Assembly (NCBI GenBank): GCA_947504025.1
Contig: CANNFX010000002.1
Coordinates: 620,001-684,000, forward strand
Source of the DNA: an uncultured Sphingomonadaceae bacterium
Lineage (GTDB): Bacteria; Pseudomonadota; Alphaproteobacteria; Sphingomonadales; Sphingomonadaceae
Reading direction: 5' to 3'
DNA: 64,000 bases
Each line of letters begins with the position of its first letter. The first letter of the stretch is position 1. The position numbers and the translations under genes are program-made. The notes under the pieces are model-generated. The model saw nothing but the letters and a program-made list of their open reading frames with translations, made no database searches and was not told where the DNA came from. Positions 1-9,241 of the stretch are shown in pieces.

Positions 1-61
1 CGCTGACGAGTTGCTCGCGTCCGTGCCTTCGGCTCGCTATGCGATGCTGGCGCGCAAGTAA
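1..61 (+). CDS. C-terminal end of an unidentified protein (partial)
   Basis: The first 61 bases read in one frame as ADELLASVPSARYAMLARK and then TAA. Only the last 19 residues are visible, so the family cannot be named. The assignment rests on an open frame to the window edge, codon use like the neighbours, and a hairpin just downstream that would suit the end of a transcription unit. Confidence 0.5.
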   Translation, partial: ADELLASVPSARYAMLARK

Positions 62-80
62 TCACTCCTGCGGGTGGATA

Positions 81-113
81 GGCCGGACGGGGTTGCAGTC
101 TCCCTCGTCCGGT
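81..113 (+). terminator. Possible terminator hairpin after the upstream gene
   Basis: CCGGACG (83-89) pairs with CGTCCGG (106-112), and GGG/CCC can extend the stem. The following sequence (TCATTCAT) is only weakly T-rich, so this is a candidate terminator rather than a clear one. Confidence 0.4.
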
Positions 114-135
114 CATTCATCACTCACAGCATTTG

Positions 136-186
136 CCTTGGCATGGCCAAGGCGTTAAGGGCGGCGCCATATCCGGCGTCGCCTTT
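136..186 (+). promoter_or_regulatory. Two tandem hairpins in the ahcY leader
   Basis: A perfect 7-bp inverted repeat (CCTTGGC 136-142, GCCAAGG 146-152) is followed at once by a 12-bp stem (157-168 with 175-186, loop ATATCC) with two G-T wobbles. They lie 78-128 bases before the ahcY start. They could be a leader structure or an attenuator. I could not match them to the conserved core of the SAH riboswitch, which is the known ahcY leader element in many Proteobacteria. Confidence 0.4.
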
Positions 187-263
187 CTGTTGTCACCCCA
201 ACTACTCTTGGCATCAGGCAGTCTACGCCCCATTTCCTACACGGACCTTTCTGGAGAATTCTC

Positions 264-1676
264 GTGGCTGCTGACAAGCAAGACTATATTATCAAGGACA
301 TTTCGCTGGCTGATTTTGGCCGTGCAGAAATCAAAATTGCCGAAACTGAAATGCCGGGCCTGATGGCTCTGCGTGACGAATTCGGTGACAGCAAGCCGCT
401 CAAGGGCTCGCGGATCACTGGCTCGCTTCACATGACCATTCAGACAGCTGTCCTGATCGAGACGTTGACGGCCCTTGGCGCCGAAGTGCGCTGGGCGACT
501 TGCAACATCTTCTCAACGCAAGACCACGCCGCTGCAGCGATGGCAGCGGCCGGCATTCCTATTTTCGCCATCAAGGGCGAGACACTCTCCGACTATTGGG
601 ACTACGTTGGCAATATCTTCGACTGGTCGACAGCCGATGATGCTGACCGGACTGCCAACATCATTCTGGACGATGGCGGCGATGCCACCATGTTCGCTCT
701 TTGGGGCGCGCGGATGGAAGCGGGCGAAGAAATGCCTGAGCCGCAGAATGCTGAAGAAATTGAAATGCAGCGTGCACTTAAGGCGTATATCAAGGCGAAG
801 CCTGGTTATCTGACTAAATCGGTCGAAAACATCACTGGCGTTTCTGAAGAAACCACAACTGGTGTTCACCGCCTCTACTCGCTGGCCAAGGCTGGCAAGC
901 TGCCTTTCCCGGCTATCAATGTGAACGACAGCGTCACCAAGTCTAAGTTCGACAACCTCTACGGTTGTAAGGAATCGCTGGTTGACGCCATTCGCCGTGC
1001 AACCGACGTAATGCTGGCCGGTAAGGTTGCCTGCGTTGCTGGCTTCGGCGATGTCGGCAAGGGTTCGGCTGACAGCCTCCGCAACGGCGGTGCGCGCGTT
1101 ATGGTCACCGAAATCGATCCGATCTGCGCTCTGCAGGCCGCGATGGAAGGCTTTGAAGTCGTAACGATGGAAGAAGCAACCCAGCGCTGCGATATTTTCG
1201 TCACCACAACCGGCAACGAAGACGTCATCACCGCTGAGCATATGAAGGCGATGAAGAACATGGCCATCGTCTGCAACATTGGCCACTTCGACAGCGAGAT
1301 CCAGATCGGCGCTCTCGACAATTACGATTGGGACGAAATCAAGCCGGGTACGGATCTGGTTACGTTCCCTGATGGCAAGCAGATCATGATTCTCGCCAAG
1401 GGCCGCCTGGTGAATCTGGGCTGTGCAACTGGTCACCCCAGTTTCGTGATGAGCTGTTCCTTCACCAATCAGGTGCTGGCTCAGATTGAACTCTACACCA
1501 AGGGTGATGAGTATAAGAACGACGTTTACGTCCTGCCCAAGCATCTTGATGAGAAGGTCGCGCAACTTCACCTTGATAAGCTGGGCGTGAAGCTATCAAA
1601 GCTCAGTCAGAAACAGGCTGATTACATCAATGTGCCAGTAGATGGTCCGTATAAGCCGGAACACTACCGCTACTAA
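264..1676 (+). CDS. ahcY: Adenosylhomocysteinase (SAH hydrolase)
   Basis: This 470-residue cytosolic enzyme splits S-adenosylhomocysteine into adenosine and homocysteine. It removes the inhibitor of methyltransferases and feeds the methyl cycle. The family motif [15 protein letters not shown] lies near residue 56. The NAD-binding glycine loop GFGDVGKGS begins near residue 260, and the C-terminus ends in the family-typical KPEHYRY. The start is GTG at 264, chosen because GGAG at 253-256 gives good spacing and the N-terminus then matches the family. It stands alone between a structured leader and a strong terminator, so it is probably a single-gene transcript. Assignment is near certain. Confidence 0.98.
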   Translation: MAADKQDYIIKDISLADFGRAEIKIAETEMPGLMALRDEFGDSKPLKGSRITGSLHMTIQTAVLIETLTALGAEVRWATCNIFSTQDHAAAAMAAAGIPIFAIKGETLSDYWDYVGNIFDWSTADDADRTANIILDDGGDATMFALWGARMEAGEEMPEPQNAEEIEMQRALKAYIKAKPGYLTKSVENITGVSEETTTGVHRLYSLAKAGKLPFPAINVNDSVTKSKFDNLYGCKESLVDAIRRATDVMLAGKVACVAGFGDVGKGSADSLRNGGARVMVTEIDPICALQAAMEGFEVVTMEEATQRCDIFVTTTGNEDVITAEHMKAMKNMAIVCNIGHFDSEIQIGALDNYDWDEIKPGTDLVTFPDGKQIMILAKGRLVNLGCATGHPSFVMSCSFTNQVLAQIELYTKGDEYKNDVYVLPKHLDEKVAQLHLDKLGVKLSKLSQKQADYINVPVDGPYKPEHYRY

Positions 1677-1695
1677 GCTAACTTAAGTCATGATG

Positions 1696-1737
1696 CGCCG
1701 CCTCTGCCTGTAGCAGGGGCGGCGTGTTTGTTTTTTG
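1696..1737 (+). terminator. Rho-independent terminator after ahcY
   Basis: A 12-bp GC-rich stem (1696-1707 with 1713-1724, one wobble, loop CTGTA) is followed by TGTTTGTTTTTTG. It begins about 20 bases after the ahcY stop. Confidence 0.9.
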
Positions 1738-1803
1738 TCGCCGATGGCCTGATTTTACAGTTGGCCCATTGCATCCGCAACCGCAGGCGAATAGCTCAGG
1801 CCC

Positions 1804-4146
1804 ATGCAATTAACTGCCACATCTATGGCCCTGCTGGGACTGCTGCTCGCGGCCTGGACGGTGGCGGCTGCCTGGATGATGTTTGCGGGGAATGCGAAGG
1901 CCCATAAGGCCGAGTCAGGTCGCAAAGCGGCACGCCGTCTCGCCCGCATGATCGATGAAGCCCCAGCGGTTCCGCTGCTCGTCCGTGCCGATGGCCGGAT
2001 CGAAGCGCCTGACCGGTTGGCTGGCTGGCTCGGTCTGGACGGCGTACCTGAATATCTGAGCGAGCTTGCTGCGGGTGCGGACCGCGGCCTATCTAAGTCG
2101 CAGCTGGACGAGCTCACCGAGGCGGTCCGCAAGGCTCAAAAGACCGCATCACCATTTCGTATGACGCTGAGCCCGCCGGGATCGAGCCGCAGCTTGGCTG
2201 TGCGGGGTGCCTTGGCTGATCCACAGATATCACCGGGAGGGGCGGCGCTCGTCTGGATATTTGATTTCAGCGAGAGCGAGGGTGAACTAACGCGGCTGCG
2301 TGATGAAAGCGACCGCGCGAGAAGCGACTTTGCTGCGTTGGTTGGCCTGATTGAAGCTGCACCTATGCCAATGTGGTTCCGGGGAAATGACGGACAACTT
2401 CGACTGGTCAACAGCGCCTATGTCAAAGCTGTTGCGGCTGAAAGTGCTGACACGGTCGTTAGTGAGCAGACCGAATTGGTAGAGATCGTCGAAGGCAATA
2501 GCGCTGCAGACATAGCCATGAAGGCCGCTGAACAAGGCGATGCGATTGAACGCGATGTAAGCGCAACAATTGGTGGTCAACGTCGAACCTTGCGTGTCAG
2601 CGATTTGCCTTTGGGTGATGAAGGTGTGGCGGGCTATGCTGTCGATATCGAAGAAATGGAAGAACAGAGCCGAGCCTTCCGCGCCTTCCGCGAGGCGCAG
2701 CGCAGCATGTTGGACCAGCTTTCCGTCGGCGTCGCGACCTTCGACGGCGAGCGCAAGCTGACCTTCGCCAATCAACCATTCCAGCGCATTTTTGCATTAA
2801 CTTCCGCAAATCTGGCTGAGCGTCCCGACTTCGAACGATTGTTGGTTATCGCACGCGAGGCAGGTCGGACACCCGAAGTTCGCGACTTCCCAGCATGGCG
2901 AGCCGAACACGCTGAATGGTTCGCTGCTGGCGAGCCGCAAGAAGAAGCCTGGCCGCTGTCTGGCGGAACGCATTTGCGGATCGTTGCCCAACCAATGCCT
3001 GATGGCGGGTTGGTGCTAGTGGCAGAAGACCAGACCGAACAGTTGGCGCTTTCCGCCACTCGTGACACGCTGTTGCGGACACGAACGGCGACCTTTGACA
3101 GCCTATTCGAATCGCTCGCCGTATTCTCACCCGATGGACATTTGCAGCTTTGGAACCGCCGCTTCGCTGATGATTGGGCGCTTGAAGATGATTTTCTGGA
3201 CACACATCCACTGGCCGAGGATCTGCTGGAGAAAATTGCTGAAACCCTTTTCAAGCCAGAGCAGATTTCGGCCATTGGCGAGGTCATTCGCGTGGCGACG
3301 CTCGACCGGAAACAGAAAGCGGGCCGGGTTTCACTGAAAGACGGCCGAACGGTTGAATTCGCAGGTGTGCCGCTGCCTGACGGAAATGGTCTGCTTACGG
3401 TTCTCGACATAACCGACTCCCAGCGGGCCGAAGACGCGTTACGTGAACGCAATCAGGCGCTCGAAGCTGCCGATACGGTCAAGACCAACTTCCTCGCCAA
3501 CATGTCATATGAATTCCGTACGCCGCTTACGTCTATTGGCGGATTTGCTGAATTATTGCAGGCTGGCGTAGCTGGCGAACTGTCCGACCAGGGACAGGAA
3601 TATATCGCTGCAATTATCGATTCCGTTGCGCGGCTCGGCGATCAAGTTGAAAATGTACTCGACCTTTCGCAAAGCGAGGCAGGCTTGCTGCCGTTGAACA
3701 AGGAGCGCGTTGAATTGATGCCTCTTGCGGTCAAAATCGTGCGTTTGCGAGAGCAAGCAATTGCGGACGCAGGGGTCAGCCTCGATCTACGTGGCAACAA
3801 GTCATCCGGCGTTGTCGAAGCAGACGAACGTCAAGTTTCACGTGCTCTTGGCCACCTGCTCGACAATGCGATTGCGGCAACGCCCGACGGGGGCAAGATT
3901 CTCATCGATATTTCCCGTCAAAAAGCCGGTGCCCGCCTTGTCGTGTCGGACAATGGCACCGGTATGACCAAACAGGAACTCGCTTCGGCGCTGGATGGCG
4001 TGCGTGAAAATGATGCGGGTGGTCTGGAGCGCCGGCAAGGATTGGGCTTGCCGCTCGTCCGCCAACTAATCGAAGCCCACGGAGGTACCTTGGAAGTACT
4101 TTCGCAAAAGGGCGAGGGCACAACGGCCGTGATATTGCTGCCGTGA
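1804..4146 (+). CDS. divL: DivL-like atypical sensor kinase with Tyr in the H-box
   Basis: The protein has 780 residues: an N-terminal membrane segment (about residues 6-30), a long PAS-rich region (about 170-540), a HisKA-like helix pair and a HATPase domain. The H-box reads MSYEFRTPL, so the normal phospho-acceptor His is Tyr569 (TAT at 3508-3510). The ATP-binding N box (HLLDNAIAATPDGG), the G1 box (VSDNGTGM) and a GLGLPLVRQL box are all intact. A Tyr at this place, this length and this architecture are the marks of DivL, the cell-cycle regulator acting on CckA/CtrA and DivK in Caulobacter. Function in this organism is inferred from that. Its stop overlaps the start of tsaE. Confidence 0.88.
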   Translation: MQLTATSMALLGLLLAAWTVAAAWMMFAGNAKAHKAESGRKAARRLARMIDEAPAVPLLVRADGRIEAPDRLAGWLGLDGVPEYLSELAAGADRGLSKSQLDELTEAVRKAQKTASPFRMTLSPPGSSRSLAVRGALADPQISPGGAALVWIFDFSESEGELTRLRDESDRARSDFAALVGLIEAAPMPMWFRGNDGQLRLVNSAYVKAVAAESADTVVSEQTELVEIVEGNSAADIAMKAAEQGDAIERDVSATIGGQRRTLRVSDLPLGDEGVAGYAVDIEEMEEQSRAFRAFREAQRSMLDQLSVGVATFDGERKLTFANQPFQRIFALTSANLAERPDFERLLVIAREAGRTPEVRDFPAWRAEHAEWFAAGEPQEEAWPLSGGTHLRIVAQPMPDGGLVLVAEDQTEQLALSATRDTLLRTRTATFDSLFESLAVFSPDGHLQLWNRRFADDWALEDDFLDTHPLAEDLLEKIAETLFKPEQISAIGEVIRVATLDRKQKAGRVSLKDGRTVEFAGVPLPDGNGLLTVLDITDSQRAEDALRERNQALEAADTVKTNFLANMSYEFRTPLTSIGGFAELLQAGVAGELSDQGQEYIAAIIDSVARLGDQVENVLDLSQSEAGLLPLNKERVELMPLAVKIVRLREQAIADAGVSLDLRGNKSSGVVEADERQVSRALGHLLDNAIAATPDGGKILIDISRQKAGARLVVSDNGTGMTKQELASALDGVRENDAGGLERRQGLGLPLVRQLIEAHGGTLEVLSQKGEGTTAVILLP

Positions 4147-4586
4147 GGGAAGAGCTTGCGAATCTCGGCGCAATGAACCGCTTTGGCGAGCGTATCGCAG
4201 CCAAGTTGAGAGCGGGCGATGTAATCGCGCTGACCGGTGGGTTGGGGGCCGGTAAGACCACGCTGGCACGAGCGATCATTGCAGCTCTTGGCTATGAAGG
4301 CGAAGTTCCTTCGCCGACATTTACGATCATCGAAACATATGATCCGCCGGCAACGTCGATACCGCTGGTCCATGCTGACTTTTACCGCTTGAATCATCCG
4401 GATGAAGCGCAGGAACTGGGCCTGGATGATTACCGTGACGCCGCAGTCTTGCTCGCCGAATGGCCGGATCATGCCGGCGGCTTCGCCCATGAACCCGCTT
4501 GCCTCTCCATATTGCTGGAATCTGCGGACGAAGGGCGGATTGCGATTGTGGAAGCAGGGCCGGATTGGCTATCCCGCCTACCATGA
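4143..4586 (+). CDS. tsaE: tRNA threonylcarbamoyladenosine biosynthesis ATPase TsaE
   Basis: A small cytosolic ATPase (147 aa) that works with TsaB and TsaD in t6A37 formation on ANN-decoding tRNAs. The Walker A motif GGLGAGKT is at residues 32-39, and PSPTFTIIETYD and HADFYRL are typical of the family. The GTG start at 4143 overlaps the divL stop (GTGA), and the end overlaps the next gene's ATG. This placement in a divL-tsaE-amgK-murU run supports translational coupling. Confidence 0.95.
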   Translation: MREELANLGAMNRFGERIAAKLRAGDVIALTGGLGAGKTTLARAIIAALGYEGEVPSPTFTIIETYDPPATSIPLVHADFYRLNHPDEAQELGLDDYRDAAVLLAEWPDHAGGFAHEPACLSILLESADEGRIAIVEAGPDWLSRLP

Positions 4587-5554
4587 GCTTACCAAACGGA
4601 CTTCACGCATTTCTTGATTCGGCAGGGTGGGCAGATTCCTCCGTCGACCCGCTCCCGGGTGATGCGTCATTTAGACGCTATTTTCGGATCGCAAATGGTG
4701 ACCGCAAGGCGATGCTGATGCACGCGCCTCCGCCGCACGAAGATCCCGCGCCATTCCTGAAGGTAGGCGCTTGGCTGCGCGAACATGGTCTGCGCGCGCC
4801 CGAAACCCATGCTGAAGATGCCGCGCAAGGATGGGTGCTGATCGAAGATTTTGGCGACGACCGAATGCGTGATTGGCTGGACGATCATCCAGCGGATGAA
4901 GATGCTGCATACCGCACCGCCATCGATGTGCTGGTGGAACTTCACCGCAAACCAGCTGGCCCTTTTCCGCCTTACGATATGCCGACATATCTGCGCGAAG
5001 CCATGCTGTTCACTGAATGGTATTGCCCGGTTGTTGGAATTGACGCCGATGCGGCCGGTTTTGAGGCGGCGTGGCGCGAAGTACTTGTTCCGCTGGAAGC
5101 GAATCAAGCACCGGGGGTGACCGTTCTGCGCGATTATCATGCCGAGAACATCATGCTGCTGTCAGGCGGTAAGCAGGGCCTGATTGACTATCAGGATGCG
5201 TTGGCCGGACATCCGGCGTATGATCTGGTGTCGCTGTTGCAGGATGCACGCCGCGATGTCTCCCCTGAACTCGAAGCGCGGATGATGCAGCATTATCTCG
5301 CAAATACCGACGCTGCGGATGATTTCATGGCTGATTACGCCCGCCTGGGCGCGCAGCGGAATGCCAAGATCGTCGGGATATTTGCCCGGCTGGCCAAGCG
5401 GGATGGCAAACCCCGCTATCTCGGCATGATCCCTCGGGTTTGGGAAGCTATGGAGCGCGACCTTGCACATCCGGCTTTGGCCCCCGTTGCCGCATGGTTT
5501 GATGCCAATGTGCCGCAGGAAATTCGCGCTGCCCATGGTGGGGAGCTTTCGTGA
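4583..5554 (+). CDS. amgK: Anomeric MurNAc/GlcNAc kinase (aminoglycoside phosphotransferase fold)
   Basis: This 323-residue protein has an aminoglycoside phosphotransferase fold. A catalytic-loop segment reads LRDYHAENIMLL and a metal-binding segment reads GLIDYQDALAGHPAYDL, with Asp in the expected places. AmgK phosphorylates free MurNAc or GlcNAc at C1 in cell-wall recycling, and the product is used by MurU. The immediate murU neighbour makes this reading better than an antibiotic-resistance kinase. The ATG at 4583 (MSLPNGLHAF) overlaps the tsaE stop as ATGA. An in-frame upstream extension exists inside tsaE but is unlikely to be used. Confidence 0.88.
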   Translation: MSLPNGLHAFLDSAGWADSSVDPLPGDASFRRYFRIANGDRKAMLMHAPPPHEDPAPFLKVGAWLREHGLRAPETHAEDAAQGWVLIEDFGDDRMRDWLDDHPADEDAAYRTAIDVLVELHRKPAGPFPPYDMPTYLREAMLFTEWYCPVVGIDADAAGFEAAWREVLVPLEANQAPGVTVLRDYHAENIMLLSGGKQGLIDYQDALAGHPAYDLVSLLQDARRDVSPELEARMMQHYLANTDAADDFMADYARLGAQRNAKIVGIFARLAKRDGKPRYLGMIPRVWEAMERDLAHPALAPVAAWFDANVPQEIRAAHGGELS

Positions 5555-6267
5555 GCACACTTGCGAGCGATACCGCGATGGTAATGGCGGCAGGCATGGG
5601 CAAACGCATGCGGCCGCTCACTGCAACCCAGCCAAAGCCAATGGTGCGTGTCGCCGGCAAACCGCTGATTGATCATACGCTGGACCGCCTCGCCGAAGCC
5701 GGCGTCGCGAAGGTTGTGATGAATGTGCATTATCTTGCGGACGCGCTGGAGGCTCACGTGGCCACTCGCGACATGCCTAAGGTGGCTATTTCCGACGAAC
5801 GCGAGATGTTGCTGGAAACCGGTGGCGGCATGATAAAGGCGCAGGGGCAACTACCTGACCCGTTTTTCTGCCTCAACTCCGACAATATTTGGCTGGAGGG
5901 GCCGCGCAACGCATTCGCTGATCTGTCCGCTCGCTGGGATCCGGATGAAATGGATGCTCTGCTGCTTGTGGTCACTCATGCTTCTGCAGCGAATTTTCGC
6001 GCTAAGGGCGACTTTCACCTCGACCCGCTTGGCCGCGCATCGCGCCGCCGCTCGGGCCGCGTCGCACCGTTCATTTACACGGGTATTCAGCTTGTTTCGC
6101 ACCGCTTGCTACGTGATGCTCCCGAGGGAAAATTCTCTACCAACGTGCTATGGAACCGCGCAATTGAGGAAGATCGTCTGTTCGGCGTGGCATTTACCGG
6201 AAAGTGGTTTGAGGTCGGCAATCCGCAGTCAATAGCACCGACAGAAGCAGCCCTTCAGATTGGCTGA
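5551..6267 (+). CDS. murU: MurNAc-1-phosphate uridylyltransferase (MurU-type)
   Basis: A nucleotidyltransferase of 238 residues. The N-terminus has the signature AAGMGKRMRPLT followed by KPMVRVAGKPLIDH, then LNSDNIW for metal binding. In the MurU pathway it makes UDP-MurNAc from MurNAc-1-P and UTP, bypassing de novo synthesis. The GTG start at 5551 overlaps the amgK stop. A sugar-1-phosphate guanylyl- or thymidylyltransferase cannot be excluded from sequence alone, but the pairing with amgK favours MurU. Confidence 0.85.
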   Translation: MSTLASDTAMVMAAGMGKRMRPLTATQPKPMVRVAGKPLIDHTLDRLAEAGVAKVVMNVHYLADALEAHVATRDMPKVAISDEREMLLETGGGMIKAQGQLPDPFFCLNSDNIWLEGPRNAFADLSARWDPDEMDALLLVVTHASAANFRAKGDFHLDPLGRASRRRSGRVAPFIYTGIQLVSHRLLRDAPEGKFSTNVLWNRAIEEDRLFGVAFTGKWFEVGNPQSIAPTEAALQIG

Positions 6268-9241
6268 GCGGGGCGGACCTCAGCTATACTCCATTGCCGC
6301 TCATCGCGGTTTCGCTGATGCCCTCGTCGCTGGCCTTGTACCGCGCTATTCCGAAGAGAGCGTTGGCCTGGCGCGTTTGACATTACTGCTGCCAAGCCGG
6401 CGTGCTGCGCGGACGCTGTCCGAGGCGTTTATCCGGCATGCGGGCGAGCAGGGCACGACAGGCCTGCTGATGCCGCGGATGGCGGTAATCGGCGATCTCG
6501 ATCTGGACGAAGCGCTGGGTTCGCTGCTCGATCCTATGGGCACTGCGGCTGATATTCCACCCGCAGTCGATCCAACGCATCGCTGGCTCAAACTCGCAGA
6601 ACTGATCCCGATTGCGATGGCGAAGCTCGGTCGTGAAGCGCCGAAGGGTGCAGCGCTGCTGCGCATGGCGGAACAGATCGCGGCGGCGATGGATCGTCTG
6701 TTGATCGAAAATATCGCGCCCGATGCATTGTGGGAAGAACCCGTGATGCAAGCGATGGAGGGGCTCGCCGGACATTGGAAAGAGAACACCAAGCTGTTCT
6801 ATCTCGTCCAGCAAATGTGGTTGGCAGAACTTCAAGCTAGCGACCAAGTCGATGCCGCAACGAGGCGAAACCAGCTGTTTGAACATGCTGCAAAGCGGTG
6901 GAAGGCCAATCCGCCGCCGCAGCCGATCGTGGCCGCCGGCGTCACCAGCGCCGCACCCGCGCTAGCAAAGCTGCTGCGTGTGGTGTCGGAATTGCCGCGC
7001 GGGGCTGTGATCCTGCCTGATCTTGATCTGTCACTGGATGAAGATGTTTGGGACGAGCTCGGACAGGCAGGTAAGCAAGACGATATGCCATTTGCGCGCG
7101 GCGACGCATTGACCCATCCGCAATATCACCTGAAGTTGTTGCTCAACCGAATGGGTGTCGCGCGCGGTGAAGTGCAGCAGTGGCACCGCAAGGGCGTCGG
7201 CGCTGCACCGCCCGAGCGGACGCACGCAATTTCGAACCTGTTCCTACCTCCCAAGGCGAGCGCGCGTTGGGTTGAACTAAAGCCTGAAGAGCGCCGTTTG
7301 TCCGGCGTGCGTTTGCTGGAAACCGCCAACCCGGAGGAAGAGGCGCAGGCTATTGCCTTACTGGTCCGGCAGGCGTTGGAAGAACCCGAAAGAAGGGTGG
7401 CAGTCGTTACACCCGATCGCGGCCTGTCATCCCGCGTGGTTGCACATTTGACGCGCTGGAACATCGCTGCAGACGACTCTGCCGGCCGCGCACTGTCCGA
7501 AACACCGGCGGGTCGGTTCCTATTGTTGCTTGCCGAGTGCAGGGCAGAGGGAATTGCTCCTGTGCCGCTTATGGCTCTGCTTGGCCATCCGCTGGTGGCG
7601 GCGGGTGACAATCGTAGGCAATGGCTGAGAAATGTGCGCGCGCTCGAACTGGCCCTGCGCGGGCCGCGCGATGCGCCCGGTTTGGAAGCTGTATCTGCCA
7701 AGGTTGAGGCGCTGGAAAAGGTGCATTCCGGCATTTCGGAATGGTGGACCCAAACGGCGACACAGCTTTCCGCGTTGATGCCGGATGATGCCAATGGGGC
7801 TTCACTGGGGGAGTTACTTGATAAGCTCGCCGCTGCTGGCGAAGCATTTTGCGGTGAAGCCTTGTGGTCCCGCGAAGATGGCCGTGCATTGGCAAGTTTT
7901 GTCGAGCGATTGCGGCTTCATGCGCGCGATGTTGGCACGATAATCGATCCACGTGATCTGCACGCTGTGCTGCGTGATGCGATGGACGGAATTGCGGTTC
8001 GCCCGCCCTATGGCGGCCACCCTCGCGTTGCGATCTACGGACTGCTGGAATCGCGCATGACCCGCGCCGATCTGGTGATTTGCGGCGGTTTGAACGAGGG
8101 CGGCTGGCCAGCCGCGCCGGCAACCGATCCGCTGCTCGCACCGGCTGTGCTTCGTGCGCTTGGTGTTCCGGGAGCGGACTTCCGCATTGGCCTGTCGGCG
8201 CATGACATTGCGGCAGCTCTGGGCGCGCCCGAAGTGGTGCTCAGTCGTTCCGAACGCGATGTGTCTGGTCCCGCGATTGCTTCGCGTTTCCTGCTTCGGG
8301 TTAAGGCCTTGCTCGGCGATGATCTTGTTCACAAGCATGAGGAAAGCGAAGCTCTTTCGCTCGCCCGCGCAATTGATGATGCGGAGCAAACGCCCGCCTA
8401 TCCTAAGCCTGAGCCCAAGCCGTCCGCAGAACAACGCGATGTCGAGATCAGCGTAACCGCGCTCGACCGGCTGCGCAGTGATCCATATCAATTCTATGCG
8501 GCGAGCATCTTGCGCCTGCGCGATCTGGAGGCATTGGACGCCGAACCTTCCGCTGCATGGAAAGGCACAGTCGCGCATGAAATACTAGAAGAATGGCACA
8601 CCAATGGCGGCGATTTCCGCGCCGTGGCCGATGAAGTGCTGGATAAGCGAAACGCCCATCCGCTGATGCGCGGGCTTTGGCGTCCGCGGCTTTTCGCTGC
8701 ACTTGAATGGGCGGTGCAAGAGATCAGCGACCTCCAACGCGAAGTGGTACGCGCAGAAGGTTGGGGCGAAATGCGCGTCGATGGCGTGCGGATTTACGGC
8801 AAAGTCGACCGGATCGACCGCTTGCCCGAGGGCGGGCTTGCGATTGTCGATTACAAGACTGGCAGTCCGCCTTCGGGTGCGCAGGTTGCAAAGGGCTACG
8901 CTTTGCAGCTCGGCACATTGGGACTGATGGCGCAGGCAGGCGGCTTTAAGGGCCTGTCGGGCGAGCCGGAGAAGTTTGAATATTGGTCGCTGGCGAAGGA
9001 TCCCAAGGGTAAGAGTGACACCGGCTTTGGATATGTGAACACACCGCTGCTGGAGGGCCGCAAACGCAGTGGTATTCCTCCTGAAGATTTCCTGCCCGAG
9101 GCATCGCGATTCTTGAATGACGCGCTGGGCAAATGGATCAAGGGCGAGGAGCCTTTTACAGCCCGGCTCAATCCCGATGCGACAAACTATGACACGTACG
9201 ACCAGCTCATGCGGTTGGACGAATGGCTAGGGCGCGACTGA
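6260..9241 (+). CDS. addB: Double-strand break repair protein AddB (alphaproteobacterial type)
   Basis: This is the 993-residue subunit of the AddAB helicase-nuclease that processes double-strand ends for RecA. It has an inactivated helicase-like N-terminal half (PSRRAARTLSEAF) and a C-terminal RecB-like nuclease domain with a catalytic DYK centred near residues 864-866. The likely start is TTG at 6260, overlapping the end of murU by 8 bases. It ends at 9241, one base into addA. The chain of overlaps implies one mRNA from divL to addA. Confidence 0.94.
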   Translation: MAERGGPQLYSIAAHRGFADALVAGLVPRYSEESVGLARLTLLLPSRRAARTLSEAFIRHAGEQGTTGLLMPRMAVIGDLDLDEALGSLLDPMGTAADIPPAVDPTHRWLKLAELIPIAMAKLGREAPKGAALLRMAEQIAAAMDRLLIENIAPDALWEEPVMQAMEGLAGHWKENTKLFYLVQQMWLAELQASDQVDAATRRNQLFEHAAKRWKANPPPQPIVAAGVTSAAPALAKLLRVVSELPRGAVILPDLDLSLDEDVWDELGQAGKQDDMPFARGDALTHPQYHLKLLLNRMGVARGEVQQWHRKGVGAAPPERTHAISNLFLPPKASARWVELKPEERRLSGVRLLETANPEEEAQAIALLVRQALEEPERRVAVVTPDRGLSSRVVAHLTRWNIAADDSAGRALSETPAGRFLLLLAECRAEGIAPVPLMALLGHPLVAAGDNRRQWLRNVRALELALRGPRDAPGLEAVSAKVEALEKVHSGISEWWTQTATQLSALMPDDANGASLGELLDKLAAAGEAFCGEALWSREDGRALASFVERLRLHARDVGTIIDPRDLHAVLRDAMDGIAVRPPYGGHPRVAIYGLLESRMTRADLVICGGLNEGGWPAAPATDPLLAPAVLRALGVPGADFRIGLSAHDIAAALGAPEVVLSRSERDVSGPAIASRFLLRVKALLGDDLVHKHEESEALSLARAIDDAEQTPAYPKPEPKPSAEQRDVEISVTALDRLRSDPYQFYAASILRLRDLEALDAEPSAAWKGTVAHEILEEWHTNGGDFRAVADEVLDKRNAHPLMRGLWRPRLFAALEWAVQEISDLQREVVRAEGWGEMRVDGVRIYGKVDRIDRLPEGGLAIVDYKTGSPPSGAQVAKGYALQLGTLGLMAQAGGFKGLSGEPEKFEYWSLAKDPKGKSDTGFGYVNTPLLEGRKRSGIPPEDFLPEASRFLNDALGKWIKGEEPFTARLNPDATNYDTYDQLMRLDEWLGRD

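Noticed and set aside
62..263. SAH riboswitch before ahcY
   Set aside because: I looked for the conserved CCGAGG and GCUGC-type core and the pseudoknot partner and did not find them. Only the hairpins are reported.
513..1571. Long open frame on the minus strand across ahcY
   Set aside because: It is antisense to a certain gene, has no family motif, and follows from the codon pattern of ahcY.
4583..5554. Aminoglycoside resistance gene
   Set aside because: The fold is that of APH enzymes, but the murU partner and the core-gene context indicate the sugar kinase AmgK.
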